Source: Megalobrama amblycephala (taxonomy: Eukaryota > Chordata > Actinopteri > Cypriniformes > Xenocyprididae). Taken from it: 64,000 nucleotides of DNA. This document shows, piece by piece, positions 1-12,135 of this stretch. The notes beneath the pieces are model-generated. The model searched no databases, was not told the origin of the DNA, and saw nothing but the letters and a program-made list of their open reading frames with translations. The position numbers and the translations under genes were made by a program. The stretch spans positions 30,977,655 through 31,041,654 of the forward strand of contig NC_063061.1 in NCBI RefSeq assembly GCF_018812025.1, given 5' to 3'. How positions within the stretch are numbered: the first letter of the stretch is position 1; the number at the start of each line of letters is the position of its first letter.

Positions 1-157
1 TGTAGGAAAAACTAACCCCCCCACTTTTGTCAAAAGGTGGCGCTACTGAGCCCCTCCACCACGCCCATTTCTATGGCTTTGTCCATGTCTACTGGTTGAC
101 AATATTGATGTGTGTGTCGAGTTTCATGCAATTTGAAGCATGTTAAGAGCCTCTTGT

Positions 158-639
158 GTCGTTCCACACCCCTAAGACCTTCGTTAATCTTCGGAACACA
201 AATTAAGATATTTTAGTTGAAATCCGATGGCTCAGTGAGGCCTCCATAGGGAGCAATGACATCTCCTCTCTCAAGATCCATTAATGTACTAAAAACATAT
301 TTAAATCAGATCATGTGAGTACAGTTGTTCAATATTAATATTATAAAGCGACGAGAATATTTTTGGTGTGCCAAAAAAAACTAAATAACGACTTATTTAG
401 TGATGGCCGATTTCAAAACACTGCTTCAGGAACTGTACTCACTGAACCGATTTAAATATTTTAGTACATTAATGGATCTTGAGAGAGGAAGTGTCATTGC
501 TCCCTATGGAGGCCTCATGGCGCTATCGGATTTCAACTAAAATATCTTAATTTGCGTTCTGAAGATTAACGAAGGGTGTGGAACGACATGAGGGTAAGTA
601 ATAAATGACAGAATTTTCATTTTTGGGTGAACTAACCCT
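158..639. mobile_element. Foldback DNA element, TTAA family, left end degraded
   Basis: Two arms near 180-240 and 520-580 are inverted copies of each other (the stretch around 'cacaaattaagatatttt' and its complement). The right end reads GGGTGAACTAACCCT followed by TTAA at 640-643. The left terminus does not match the family end, so this copy is truncated or rearranged. It is the same family as 2410-3276. There is no coding capacity. Confidence 0.7.
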
Positions 640-2302
640 TTAAGTTATTAATCAACATTTATCTTTCTGTTAAATTATTTGAATGGCTTCTTCAACATAT
701 GTTAAAGCATTTATTTTCCTTTTCAAACACTAGAAAATTGAATACTGTCTGTACCTCTCACTGAGAGAAAAGATTGAAGCTGGCTTCTGCTGATGAAACT
801 GCAAACTAATCTTCATTAAAATTTTCTTCAATTTATTATTTTTTTAAACTCTGAATCTGGGTCTTTATTCATTATTGGGTCTTTAACTGTAAAATTCCCC
901 CACAGTACGAATTCATATGACCTCACTCGTACGAATTCATAGGTTTTTTGCTAAATCGTACGTATTTTACGAATTGACAAATTCGTATGAATTCATTCGA
1001 ATGACCTACCCCAAACCCCACCCCTAAACCTACCCGTCACTGAGGTTTAGACAAATCACACGAATTCGTACGAGTGAGGTCATATGAATTCATACGAATT
1101 AGCCACCTCGTAAAATACGTACACATTGGTCGTGAGATAGCGGTGGAAAAGACATAGACGCATTAGCCCATATACCTTCGCCCACGCGGTTGGATTCCAT
1201 TTTGGGGCTGACGGTTGGTTCTTTACACCTAAATAGCCACAGCCGTACAGTGTCGATCTTGATTTCTGAGTGTGAAAATGATGGCATTCACTGGCACCTT
1301 CAGATAAATTACGAATAGATGATGATTGTTTTGTTGGAGTGTCTCCTGAAGCTCTGTATGCACTATTTTCATTTTTTCATCTACTGGATGTTGCATCTCA
1401 ATGAAAAAGAGCTGCAAATTTGCTCAGTCTATGCGTTTTGGAGACTATCTTTTCAGGCATCTGCAGGAATACAACTGAACAAAATAAGTTTTAATAGGTC
1501 TGCACTCTGCAGAGCAAATTATAGAGAGCTAAGGAACATTTTGTTGGCTCACTGGAGTTGTCCACAATTTTTTTTAAAAAAGAAGAAAAAGGCTAGACAT
1601 GAAATGAATAAACATGGATGATTCAGTTAGCAGAAAATCTGTGTTAAGACCATAATCAAGGCATTTTGCTTATATACAATAAATATATAGAACATTTCTA
1701 GACTAAAAAAAAAAAAAAAAAACAATTAATGAAAACAAATTACTGAATTCAAGATATATTTTCTGAAAAAAGTCTCATACAAGTTTGGTTCTCATGCAAA
1801 TTGTTTAAATTAGTAACTAAGATGATGTTTTGCAATATTAACCAGTGATACTCCATAGAAAAGCTAACCTGCAGTCAAATGAGGTTTGAATTCTTCATTG
1901 AAGAAAAAAGAATTCTCATAACACCTAATTGCTTTCTAACTTCTGGAAACCATCTCTATAGTTTCCTCAGACAGAACATCATAGAGTGTTTCTTCACCCT
2001 TAATGCTCAGCATCTTCTGAATGGACATGCCAGGATGTGTGTTACCATCTGTTGACATCACTGGACTCTTCAGCCTCCATTAGGAGTCCATTTGATGCCA
2101 TTATTCAACCCACAGAGCCCATGGGAGAGGATACTGTAATCAACACGCATCACTCACAGCTCAGAAAGAGGCAGCGGTTTGGGTGTTTACAAAATCGAAA
2201 ATTTCCCGTTCAGTGCCTCAGTGTGTGATATTAGGAGCAAGAAATGAATGAAATCAATATATAACAATAGATAACAATATCAACATATTTGTAATCGCAT
2301 CG

Positions 2303-2333
<31 letters not shown>

Positions 2334-2409
2334 GTACATTAACATTAACATTAACATAATACATTACTCTTTTGGCAAATGTTTTTTTTTTCCAGGAAGA
2401 AGTCTTTAA
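640..2409. other. Gene-free stretch with a palindromic MITE at about 904-1128
   Basis: The stretch at about 904-1128 is rich in 'tacgaattc' and 'acgtatttta' in both orientations. It shares the 'cacctcgtaaaatacgta' end with a cleaner copy at 53088-53231 and a degraded one near 11435-11575. The rest (1130-2409) is AT-rich with A-runs at 1705-1723 and 2309-2332. Short open frames here have no recognisable domain. Confidence 0.55.
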
Positions 2410-3276
2410 AGGGTTAGTTCACCCAAAAATGCAAATTCTGTCATTAATTACTCACCCTCATGCCGTTTTACACCCGTAAGACCTTCGTTCATCTTCAGAA
2501 CACAAATTAAGATATTTTTGATAAAATCCGATGGCTCAGTGAGGCCTGCATTGCCAGAAGAACAATTAACTCTTTTAAATGCCCAGAAAGCTACTAAAGA
2601 CATATTTAAAACAGTTCATGTGACTACAGTGGTTCAACCTTAATGTTATGAAGCGATGAGAATACTTTTTGTGTGACCAAAAAAAAACAAAAAAAAAAAA
2701 ACGATTTATTCAACAATATCTAGTGATGGCTGATCTAGATATTGGCTGATATCTAGATAATCTTTTGTTTCGAATCAGTGGTTCAGAGTGTGAATCAAAC
2801 TGCCAAAGTCACGCCCCCAGTAGTGAACCATTAAAATTCGAAACGTTTCGAAACCCTTATGACGTAACGAAGCCTCGTTTACTGAAATCATGTGACTTAG
2901 TCAGTCTGATACATGCTCTGATCCACTGATTCGAAACAAAAGCTTCATGAAGCAGTGTTTTGAAATCGCCCATCACTAGGTATTGTTGAATAAAGTCATT
3001 ATTTTGTTTTTTGTCACACAAAAAGTATTCTCGTCGCTTCATAACATTAAGGTTGAACCACTGTAGTCACATGAAATGTTTTAAATTTGTCTTTAGTAGC
3101 TTACTGGGCATCTAAAAGTGTTATCTTGCTTTCAATGCAGGCCTCTTTGAGCCATCAGATTTCATCAAAAATATCTTAATTTGTGTTCCGAAGATGAACA
3201 AAGGTCTTACGGTTGTGGAACTTCATGAGGGTGAGTAATTAATGACAGGATTTTCGTTTTTGGATGAACTGATCCT
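2410..3276. mobile_element. Foldback DNA element flanked by TTAA (867 bp)
   Basis: The element begins AGGGTTAGTTCACCC and ends with the inverted form GATGAACTGATCCT, with TTAA at 2406-2409 and 3277-3280. The arms stay complementary for several hundred bases, including 'cacaaattaagatattttt' near 2501 and its complement near 3170. It is non-autonomous, with no transposase frame. The TTAA target resembles piggyBac-type integration, but the family assignment is inference. Confidence 0.8.
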
Positions 3277-3513
3277 TTAATGTGTTCCCAACTTTGCCAA
3301 ACAACAGTTCATTTTAGCATTCAAGTGCATCCCAACTAAAGAAATGGCAGGAATGGTAATATGCTAATATTTGAAATGCAGTTTTTTTCCTGACTTTTCT
3401 GTTTCTTTCGAATGTGAGTATTTTACAGCAAACTGGGAACTCTGGGTATTGATAATACTGTGATAGTTCAAGACACCTGCTGTTTGTTGTACTGTTCACT
3501 GCTTTTATTGCTG

Positions 3514-3566
<53 letters not shown>

Positions 3567-4306
3567 AAATTTGTTGACAGTTTCAAATATCCACCATGCA
3601 GTGATTATTCAGTCACTGCGATGCACATCTGAATGACATGCTTAGGCCTACAGGTGGTGCATCATGCCTTCATAATCAAAGATTTGATGCTTTTGAAAGA
3701 ACAAAAAAAAAAAAAAAAGCATAATAAAATGGCAAGAACAAGCATCTCCAGTATTTAAAACACTGTTAGTTTATCTAGACAGGAACTGCTGTAAAGCATG
3801 CGAATGTCAGTCTGCCAGTGGCTTTACACTGTTTGATACTTTTCTAGACATATGAATAAACATCGCCACCCAGAGGATTCATTTATCACAGCCTCTGTGT
3901 GATTATTATACTGTATAATCATGATGACCAATTTAAAGTTGAAATAAATATTTGATGTGTATTCTGTAAGAATGAATAAGGAGCATAACCTATTCTGGAA
4001 TTTCCATCTTTTTAAAAAAAAATTCTGGAATGATGTCTCCAAATTTTGCATTTCTTTCGTTCTTTTTTCTTTTTTTCATTCTCTTTCATTCACTTCTTAG
4101 GTTTTTTTTTTTTTTTTTACAAATATATTAATTTGTGTTGTAAAGATGTCTGAAAGTCTTATGGGGCTGGAATGTCATTAGGGTGAGTAAATTCTGACAG
4201 AATGTTCATTTTCAGGTGAACACTCCCTTTAATGTCAAAGTTTTCAGTAGGGTACATGTCTCATTTCACCCCGATCAGTTCTGTTAAGCTTGTGTGGGGA
4301 ACTCAC
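3277..4306. other. Gene-free stretch with a (TA)n run
   Basis: A TA dinucleotide run occupies 3517-3562. A diverged end of the TTAA foldback family lies around 4125-4232 (GTGAACACTCCCTTTAA). This interval should be intron of the left-edge receptor gene, whose next exon would lie at still lower coordinates. I found no receptor transmembrane exon here on either strand. Confidence 0.55.
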
Positions 4307-4408
4307 TTGTTTTGGGAGCTTCCCATAAATCAAGTTCATCAAATGTCTGGGTTGAAAGCTCGTTGTCATCTTTTGACTCATCAGCCTTTTCAAAGCTGCT
4401 TATAAACT
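4307..4408 (-). CDS. PAR-like receptor, acidic ectodomain exon (left-edge copy, partial gene)
   Basis: This is a predicted 102-nt internal exon. On the minus strand the acceptor is ...GGTTACAGAG| and the donor is A|GTGAGT, giving phase 1 at both ends, matching the exon at 5381-5441. The first AG of the acceptor would give an immediate stop, so the second AG is chosen. It encodes 34 residues starting Glu-Phe-Ile-Ser-Ser-Phe-Glu-Lys-Ala-Asp, then an acidic tract ending Phe-Asp-Glu-Leu-Asp-Leu-Trp-Glu. The Ser-Phe aligns with the tethered-ligand Ser-Phe of the receptors at 10-15 kb and 24-31 kb, and 'TQT-FDELDL' aligns with 'TQT-DEPIDF' of the latter. The DNA before the acceptor (ctgtaaccaaa on the plus strand) matches that before the 25584 exon. 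The residue before Ser-Phe is Ser, not Arg. The receptor body is not in the window. Confidence 0.6.
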
Positions 4409-4943
4409 CTCTGTAACCAAAACACTTATCAGTGAAAGCACACAAGCTACTAAAGGCAATTGGGTCTCATTTTCAAAGAGGCTTTGATTAAGATGTCCAG
4501 CTAATTCATTTCCCGTGAGCACTATTAGCAGCCCATTTCTTGGCAATTGGATCTCTGTCTTTGTCATTGAGCTTCAGGGATAAAACAGAAAACATAAACT
4601 CTTAAGACATGCAGGCACATAGAAACAGGGGCGTAGTTTGTGGGGGGGACGTTCAACGTTTTCAAAGTTGAAACCAAATCTACGCCCTTGCATAGAAAGC
4701 AAGCATCCAGTGCTCGCAGGAAATTGCTGCGGAGGGAACAAATGCAGTAATTGGCCCTAAATGCAATAAAGACCCTTTATGTAAAACATAATCTCACAAA
4801 GACATAACAGCGAAACAACGATAATGACATAACAGCAACACTTTACAACTTAATGTGCATAAAAAGGGCAACCAGCATGCAATACTTGTCAACAGCAAGA
4901 CATTTTAAAGGAAAAATCTGAAGATGTAACAGTTTTGGTTACC

Positions 4944-4992
4944 AATCAATTGTTAATCATGATTAACATAAAAGTTTGTGTGTGTGTGCATA

Positions 4993-5088
<96 letters not shown>

Positions 5089-5139
5089 TATATGCACACA
5101 CACACAAACTTTTATGTTAATCATGATTAACAATTGATT
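4944..5139. repeat. Palindromic element with (TA)n core
   Basis: The arms 'aatcaattgttaatcatg' and its complement enclose (TG)n, a TA run at about 4999-5074 and (CA)n. The whole 196 bp is a near-perfect hairpin, in the intron between the two left-edge receptor exons. Open frames over it on both strands are artefacts of the dinucleotide runs. Confidence 0.8.
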
Positions 5140-5380
5140 TGACAGCACTAGAAAATACAAATCATTCAGGCACCATATAAAGCCATATGGTAATACAGTG
5201 GTACTGTATTAAACTGTACATTTTAAGCCGTCACACTAAATCAGATATCTGTACGAAACAAGCTTCCTTACACACATAATATGATCAATCAAGGTATCAT
5301 TCACCCACCTGGATAAGTTACCCTATCAAAAAGATTAAAATTGATAGTACATTCAGGCACAGCTGGACTGATGTACTTAC

Positions 5381-5441
5381 CGTAGGTAACAGTGAATGCA
5401 TGCATGAGTACAATTGAAAGCAAGACAGTTTTGACCCCCAT
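5381..5441 (-). CDS. PAR-like receptor, signal-peptide exon 1 (left-edge copy)
   Basis: This is a predicted first coding exon of 61 nt (20 codons plus one base), with Met at 5441 and donor G|GTAAGT at 5380-5375. It encodes Met-Gly-Val-Lys, a hydrophobic stretch Thr-Val-Leu-Leu-Ser-Ile-Val-Leu, then His-Ala-Phe-Thr-Val-Thr-Tyr, a typical short signal peptide. It aligns base by base with exon 1 at 14685-14745 (MGMKIILLSFVIAHMC) and with a dead copy at 18874-18938, all ending in the same phase. It should splice to 4307-4408 and then to exons beyond the left edge. The other two complete copies lie on the same strand, so this is a third array member. Confidence 0.7.
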
Positions 5442-5881
5442 GAGTACCAATCAGGAGTCACTTGAAAAACAAACTACTGAAAAACAAAGAATCTCTATAA
5501 AGACTTCTTCACTCTGAGTGCTCAGTGTGTTGAAGATGCTAGGATTTGTATTTGGTGACATCCCTGGACCCTCCACCCTTAGTTGAGCCAATTTGGCTGT
5601 TATACAACCTACAGAGTGCATGAGAAATCAAGCAGTAATTGACAGACATCACAGCTCACAATGAGTAATAGACCATTATGGTTAATTTGGCCGATTTCCC
5701 CGAATGCTCTAAGTAACATTATTTCATTATATAATGACTTGATGTGCCTAAACACCTCCTTTCTCTTATACAGTATGCAGTACATTCAGTTTATTTGGCT
5801 ACCAGTATAATACTTTGTATTTTTTGTAGTTTATGTAATTATCAATATATTTGAATTACGTTATAATCCATTTTTTTTTCC

Positions 5882-7122
5882 ATTGGTTTATATGTTAGTT
5901 CACCCAAAAATGAAAATTGCCATTAATTATTTACCCTCATGTCATTCCAAACCTGTAAGACCTTCATTTATCACAAATGAAAATCTTTTTGATGAAATCT
6001 GAGAGTTTTCTGTCCCTCCATCGACAGTCTACACAATTAAAACTTTGATGCTTCGAAACGTTCATAAAGATATAGTAAAACTAATCCATATGAATTGAGC
6101 AGGTTTGTCCAAATTTTACTAATTTCACATAAAATAGTTAACCCTGGGTCATTATAAACCCCATATAGGTTGTCTTTACTTCATGTTTCACACTGCTTGT
6201 AATTTACCCAGGGTTAACAATTAATCCTGTTAATTCATTGGCTGACGTTTCACACTGTACATTTCTAAACCCAGGGTAAGGTTCTTATTTGTATTGTAGT
6301 GTCAGTGTCATTATCTGGATGAATGCAGCACATGATTTGTTAACATAAAGGTTTTAGCATTGCACATCCTCATTTTACATATTGCCAACTGTATATATCA
6401 AGTTTTTCCTGAATGGACTTTTCAGACTATAAGTGTAAAAATGAAACTGTCTTCTTCACTCCAGTTGATGCATTTCCATCACCATTTGGCATTTTTTTCA
6501 ATCAAATGCTGAAACTTCTGTTTATACAATGCAGTGATTCTGTGACTAACCAAAGCATGAGAATATGAGGCAATTGATTGGGTGTCTGTCTGTTAACATC
6601 CTTTAAAGGTGCGGACACATTTACCGTTACAGCTTTGTGGGTGAAATCCAGTCATTCCAATAGGAATCAGCATGATCAGTTTTGTATGAGGGGGAAGTGT
6701 TCCCCATGTAGATTCTGCTTATTTTCAATGACTCATTACATCATCGTCACTTAAACAAGCCTCTCTGAACAACAGAAAGCTCCTTGGTTTGAAAGGGACT
6801 TCTGTGTGAGCTGTGGTTTATACATCTCTTGCATATGAGCAGTTCTGTATGGAATTAGAATTTGATGATGAATGAGTAAGGATCATAAATTGCTTGAAGA
6901 ACGCGGATGATAATTGATTCTGGAGGTCTGTAAACCTCAACTGGAAGACCTCCTATGGAATAGTTTCTGGAAAAGTTTTCAGAATAGCTTCTGGAATAAT
7001 TTCCAAAATGTTCTTCAAAATAGTCTCTGAATAATTTTCATACAACACCTCATCTGAAAAGAAAACAATTTCTGTCTGTCAATGATGACAGAATTTTCAT
7101 TTTTGGGTGAACTACCCCTTTA
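5882..7122. mobile_element. Split ends of a TTAA foldback element
   Basis: The left end near 5893 reads TTAGTTCACCCAAAAATGAAAA. A matching right end at about 7081-7118 reads TTTTGGGTGAACTACCCC followed by TTTAA. Between them lies receptor 5'-flank DNA (6507-7070) that is duplicated at 18030-18480. Either two partial elements bracket the flank or the flank was caught between them. Confidence 0.45.
6507..7070. repeat. Duplicated receptor 5'-flank segment, copy 1
   Basis: This segment is collinear with 18030-18480. Shared stretches include 'ctgaaacttctgtttatac', 'ggtgcggacacatttaccg' (gtcaca in the other copy) and 'gtttgaaagggacttctg'. It lies 1.1-1.6 kb 5' of the signal-peptide exon at 5381-5441 on the minus strand, so it is upstream DNA of that receptor copy. 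Whether it holds a promoter cannot be told from sequence. Confidence 0.75.
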
Positions 7123-7281
7123 ATAGTACAGTTGAAAAAACAACCTGCTGGATTCTATGAATCAGAGTAAAAATACTACAAAAAAACTAAAATATGAGTG
7201 TTTTTGGTGGGAAAAAAAAATTGACTATGCTTGCTATAAAAAATGGCCAAATTCTAACAGTAACAAACCATTTTCCATTAA

Positions 7282-8683
7282 AGGTGCCATTGAACGTTTT
7301 TTTTTTTAAAGATGCAATATAAGTCTAAGGTGTCCCCTGAATGTGTCTGTGAAGTTTCAGCTCAAAATACCCCATAGATTTTTTAAATTAATTTTTTTAA
7401 CTGCCAATAGAGTGCCTCAGGGATGACGCATTTTTGTAGGCAAAACCCGGAAGCGAGTTAGCATTTTAGGACTTCCAGTTCCAACGCCATAAAGTCTATG
7501 GGTTTTTTGAATGGGTTTTTGCTAAATCACTTGAAATAAGGTTTGTGGTTAACAAAGCCTCTAAATACTTTCACGTTTTGATCTATGACATAAAACACAC
7601 CAGTTATAACCCACTTGTGATTTTTTAAACTTTTACTGTGTCTTAAAATCAGCGGTTGCTAACAAATTGCTAAAAGGGACTACTTCCTTTGGCGGGGACG
7701 TTAGATGTCATCATTAAAAACGGGACATTTGGACAGCATTTCTCATGAAAAAGTGGATAAGTATTCATAACAGCGCAGATCATAATCAGCGAGCATGTTT
7801 TTAAATAAAGCTGTTTTTTAAATACAGTTTGAGGAAGCTTGGTGGTGGTGACGTTGATCCGCGACCATGGTGTGCTGTAGTCCGTTTATAGCCTACTGTT
7901 AGCTTTTTATATCTGACCACTTTATTTAGGCTTCAAAATCTATAAATGTGTTAACTTGTAAAGATTATCTTGATAGACAAAACGTGTAAGTGTCATAACC
8001 CTTTGTTAAACACAGAGCTTATTTTCTGCGATTTTCCAAAAATCTATGGGAAAAATGCATAGGCTTTCAATCGAGGGAACCCGTGCACCGCTAACTTCCG
8101 GGTTGGCCTACAAAAACACGTCATCCCTGGGGTACTCTATTTTGGGGCATAATTAGAAATGCGCCGATTCAGGCTGCGGCCCCTTTAATTGCTCGCGCTC
8201 TCTGCCCCCCTCCCGAGCTCTCGACTCTATCATTGCATAAACAAAGTTCACACAGCTAATATAACCCTCAAAATGGATCTTTACAAAGTGTTCGTCATGC
8301 ATGCTGCATGCATACATCGGATTATGTGAGTATGGTATTTATTTGGATGTTTACATTTGATTCTGAATGAGTTTGAGGCTGTGCTCCATGGCTAACGGCT
8401 AATGCTACACTGTTGGAGAGATTTATAAAGAATTAAGTTGTGTTTATGAATTATACAGACTGCAAGTGTTTAAAAATGAAAATAGCGACGGCTCTTGTCT
8501 CCGTGAATACAGTAAGAAATGATGGTAACTTTAACCATATTTAACAGTACATTAGCAACATGCTAACAAAACATTTAGAAAGACAGTTTAGAAATATCAC
8601 TAAAAATATCATGTTATCATGGATCATGTCAGTTATTATTGCTCCATCTGCCATTTTTCGCTATTGTCCTTGCTTGCTTACGC
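7282..8683. mobile_element. TTAA-flanked 'AGGTGCC' element, inverted, with nested insertion
   Basis: TTAA (7278-7281) is followed by AGGTGCC, then sequence matching in reverse the 944-bp copies at 28331-29274 and 60079-61022. Homology stops at about 8683, so the far end is missing. Within it, about 7408-8141 is a second element. Its arms read 'cagggatgacg...ttttgtaggc...aacccggaag' and the complement, and it interrupts a stretch that is continuous in the other copies. Confidence 0.7.
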
Positions 8684-10108
8684 TGAATGTCCTACACCTT
8701 CCCTATTCAACTTACTAATTCAGCTGTGTTCGTTCCGTAAGTTGAATAGAAAATGTTAAATCATGAGATCTTATTGTAAAGTGTTACCTGTTGTTCTTTA
8801 TAATTCTTTTGCACTTTAATCTGTTTGAAAAATTTTACTTTATAATTTTTTGTGTGTATTGCATTATTGTATTTAAACATTCAGAATTATTTTTGTTATA
8901 AGAAAAAGAGTTCTTAAACCTGTTACTACAACACTTTTTTTGCAACTTATTTCAATACCGTGATTGTCTCGTACACCGTGATAAAAGCTTCAGCAATTAT
9001 CGCAACATGAAAATTTGATACCGTCACAATGCCAAATCTAAACTTCTGTTAATACTCAATAAGATCTTCTGCAGACATCAAATTAAACTGGTCAGTAATA
9101 AGTGTAAGAATGTGTAATGGCTGGAAGACAGTTGTAGTTCTTTATGTTTGCTTTTTTTTTGTTGTTGTTCTTGTTCCTCTTTATAGTGGGTCTGCTTGTT
9201 AACAGCAGGTGTTCATCATTAATGATCAATCATCACTTACATATTAACTTAATTATCTCACAGCAACACAATGTCAATGTTACTTTTACTCTGTAGTGTG
9301 GACACTAGAGGTTGTTCCTTTGGGGTTGAAAGGGTTACAGATGTAAGATAAAAAGACACACCCACAAAATGTATTTTAACAGTTACAAACTGTAAGTTAA
9401 ATAAACAGTTATATACTGGCAACACTGTTGCCAGTAGTTTACTGTAACATTCAGTTTTGTGGGTCACCATTGTGCTGAACAGTAGAGCCTGTGCTTAAGT
9501 TCAGGAGAAACTCAAGAAACACTGATGATATGCTGCATGCTGTTTTATTTAACAGATTGTGACTGTATAGTTGCTAATGCAGTGAAAATCTCTTTATTTA
9601 AAATGTATTCAGTGGACTCTAATGAAATAAGTTCATAGTAATAATATGCTCACATTATTAGCAGATAACAAATATTAGTTTGTAAATTTAGATGACAGTC
9701 AGACAATTTGATGTAACAAGTTTTAATTTAGTCCATGCTATCTTTACAGTAACACTGTAGATTACAGTAAATAACTGTACAATCAACAGTAAATTTCGGG
9801 CAACAGTTTAACAGTGTAGATTTTAGGAAGTAAAATATGCAGTGCATATCTAAATATCTATGAAAAGACCCTACTTTACTTTACATATTTTTTGACTTTA
9901 CACAATTACTGAAATAAATCAACACTGAAGATGAATAATGTCATGATTGTCTTTTCTTTTTAAAGCTGCTTTATAGCAGGATTTGAATTTGTTTCTTAGG
10001 ATACAGGATAAAGAATAATACATACATAATATAATATACTGACACTGGCAATTAGGAAAACCACATGCCTGATCAGTTTTCTTTTAAACTTCACACTTTA
10101 CTGCAAGC
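8684..10108. other. Gene-free 3' side of the receptor gene
   Basis: The stretch opens with a fragment (8684-8755, 'gctgaatgtcctacacc...') related to the inner palindrome at 57621-57793. A piece of the 'ttaacagcaggtgttcatca' repeat lies at about 9180-9250; it recurs near 31985, 32360 and, inverted, 45750. The remainder lacks recognisable features. It should contain the 3' UTR of the receptor ending at 10109. Confidence 0.5.
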
Positions 10109-11184
10109 TTAGTTTGAGACAGGTGTGAATTTTGTCTGCGAGTTACTTGGTGTGGTTTGCTTTTTTGCCTTTTCCCTCCTCAACACAGATCTGATCTTCT
10201 GTCTGCACTGAGACGAGCCATAGTAGTACAGAAGAGGATCTAGAAAAACACTTGCGCTTCCCAAACACACAGCCACCAGGTAAGCAGCATATGATGAATC
10301 TCCCTCTCTGCTGTTTCCTCCAGCTAAATGAACACAGTGGTACAACAAGATGCCATTGGTTGGAGCGAAACACACCACAAACTCAATCAGCACAGCGATA
10401 GCCATAATCACAGCTCTCCTTTGGTTGTCTGAAGATGATGATGATGTTGCTAAGCGGTTAGACTTTACACTGAGCACATATATTATGGTAAAGTAGCTCA
10501 CTAAGGTGACGACTAGCGGCAAGAAAAAGTAGAGACAGGACAGGATGGAGAACAGGTACACGTAATTCAGCACTGTAGGATCGCTTTGACGCAGTGTGTC
10601 ATGACAAGTGACGCCCACATCCTTAATATTAGCTGTTTGTCTCATTGAGAGAAGTGGCACCGTACCAGCGAGTGCCAGCAGCCAGACCAGCACACATACG
10701 TAGGTGGCTTTCCTTGTACTCCTCCAGGTTAGAGAGGCGACGGGAAACGCCACGGCCAGCAGTCTGTCCACACTCATGCACATCATCAGCAGTATGGAGC
10801 AGTACATGTAGCAGTAGTAAGCTGCACTGATCACACGACACGCCACCTCACCGAACACCCAATCTGAAGCGTTCAGCTGGTAGTGGATCTTCAGAGGCAG
10901 CAGCAGGGTGAAGAGCAGGTCCACACACGCCAGGTGAGACATGAAGATCACCGCTGGTTTCTTCGCTTGAATCTTACAGGTGAACGTCACCAAGGCCAAA
11001 GTGTTCAGGGGCAAACTAAAGAGGATGATGAAGATGTAGAACGAGGGCATGACGCGTGTGACCAGGAGGCCTTTGAGGAAGAGAACAGCCTCATCTGAGA
11101 TGGATAGCGAGGAACAGTTGAGCTTTGCTTGGTCCAGAGTAAAATTACAGTCTGCTTTACCAAGAAAACTGCCAATGAAGAAAT
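10109..11184 (-). CDS. PAR-like (F2R family) receptor, main exon 2 with seven transmembrane segments
   Basis: This is the last coding exon of a two-exon class A GPCR. The acceptor CTACAG| at 11185 gives Asp-21 with exon 1 (14685-14745), and the full protein is 378 aa. The ectodomain reads Asp-Phe-Phe-Ile-Gly-Ser-Phe-Leu-Gly-Lys, then two Cys and N-glycosylation sequons, then ISDEA, which matches the PAR1 juxtamembrane ISEDA. Seven hydrophobic segments follow from residue 66. PAR hallmarks are the ECL2 Cys-His-Asp at 214-216 (Cys214 pairing with Cys136), Asp-Arg at 160-161, and DPLLYYY at 336-342 where most class A receptors have NPxxY. Expected role: plasma-membrane, G-protein-coupled sensing of proteolysis. 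No Arg or Lys precedes the ligand-like Ser-Phe, so classical thrombin activation looks lost unless an unseen exon lies in the 3.5 kb intron. The paralogue (PAR1, PAR3 or other) is not settled. Confidence 0.88.
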
Positions 11185-12135
11185 CTGTAGATTAACATAC
11201 ATATGCATTCACCATTAGTGAAAGTTTGCACAACCTGGGTGTTTCTTGCCTTTCATATTTTGAATATATGGACATAAATTCTTTCCCTGCAGTACAGAGT
11301 CATAAACAATCTGAACACAATAAAGTGCTGCTTCATCGCTGACAATCAATGACATTTTTGAGTTTTGTTTCTTACAATGGATAGTAGGATAAAACACAAT
11401 CTCATGGCAATTAGTAACTTTTTTTCACTTTGCTGAGTTTGTGGCCAATTCATACGATCTCATTTGTACATTTTCATTCAATCACGGTTAGGTTTAGGGG
11501 TGGACCTTCATGCTTATTTTCTAAAAATCATACGAATCACATCGTACAAATTAATTCTAAATCGCCACCTTGTAAACTACTTATGTGATCAAGTTAGTAG
11601 GTAAATAAAGCTTTAATGTAACCTAAATATCAACTCTATCCAGCACTCTGTTTGTTTTCTGTCTTATAAAGTATCCCATTACAGTGTGAGAAACTGCTGC
11701 AAACGATTTAGTAAGTGAATTGTGAACAAATTCATACCTTTTTGCAATCCTGATTAGATCAAAAAAGTGATTAATTTGCAAATCTGGCATTGTTAGTCTC
11801 GATTCCAAACACCTACCACATGATTGCTGAAATATTGTCATGAAAAGTGAGTCTCAGGTCCATATACAGTAATCTCCATTGCCAGACAAGGATTTATCAC
11901 TAGGCTCCTGCCCCAGTTAAAGCTATTTTAGCAGATGCTTCTATCCAAAGCAAATTAAAGTAGGCCTACTAATACAAAGTATCAGTCGTACCTCAAAGAA
12001 CCTCCAATTCCCCAAAAGGAGAAGTTTCACCATTTGATTTCATTACTATTAACATTAGTATTACAAGACTGTAAGGTAAATGTATTCAAGAATTGTATAT
12101 TGCCCAAAAATTCATCAATGTCAGGTGCATTTGCC

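Noticed and set aside
4935..5160. Overlapping frames of repeated Tyr-Ile
   Set aside because: They are translations of the (TA)n core of a palindromic element.
10645..11098. Plus-strand and other-frame open frames inside the receptor exon, repeated at 24680-24902
   Set aside because: They are shadows of the conserved receptor frame, preserved in both copies because the receptor codons are.
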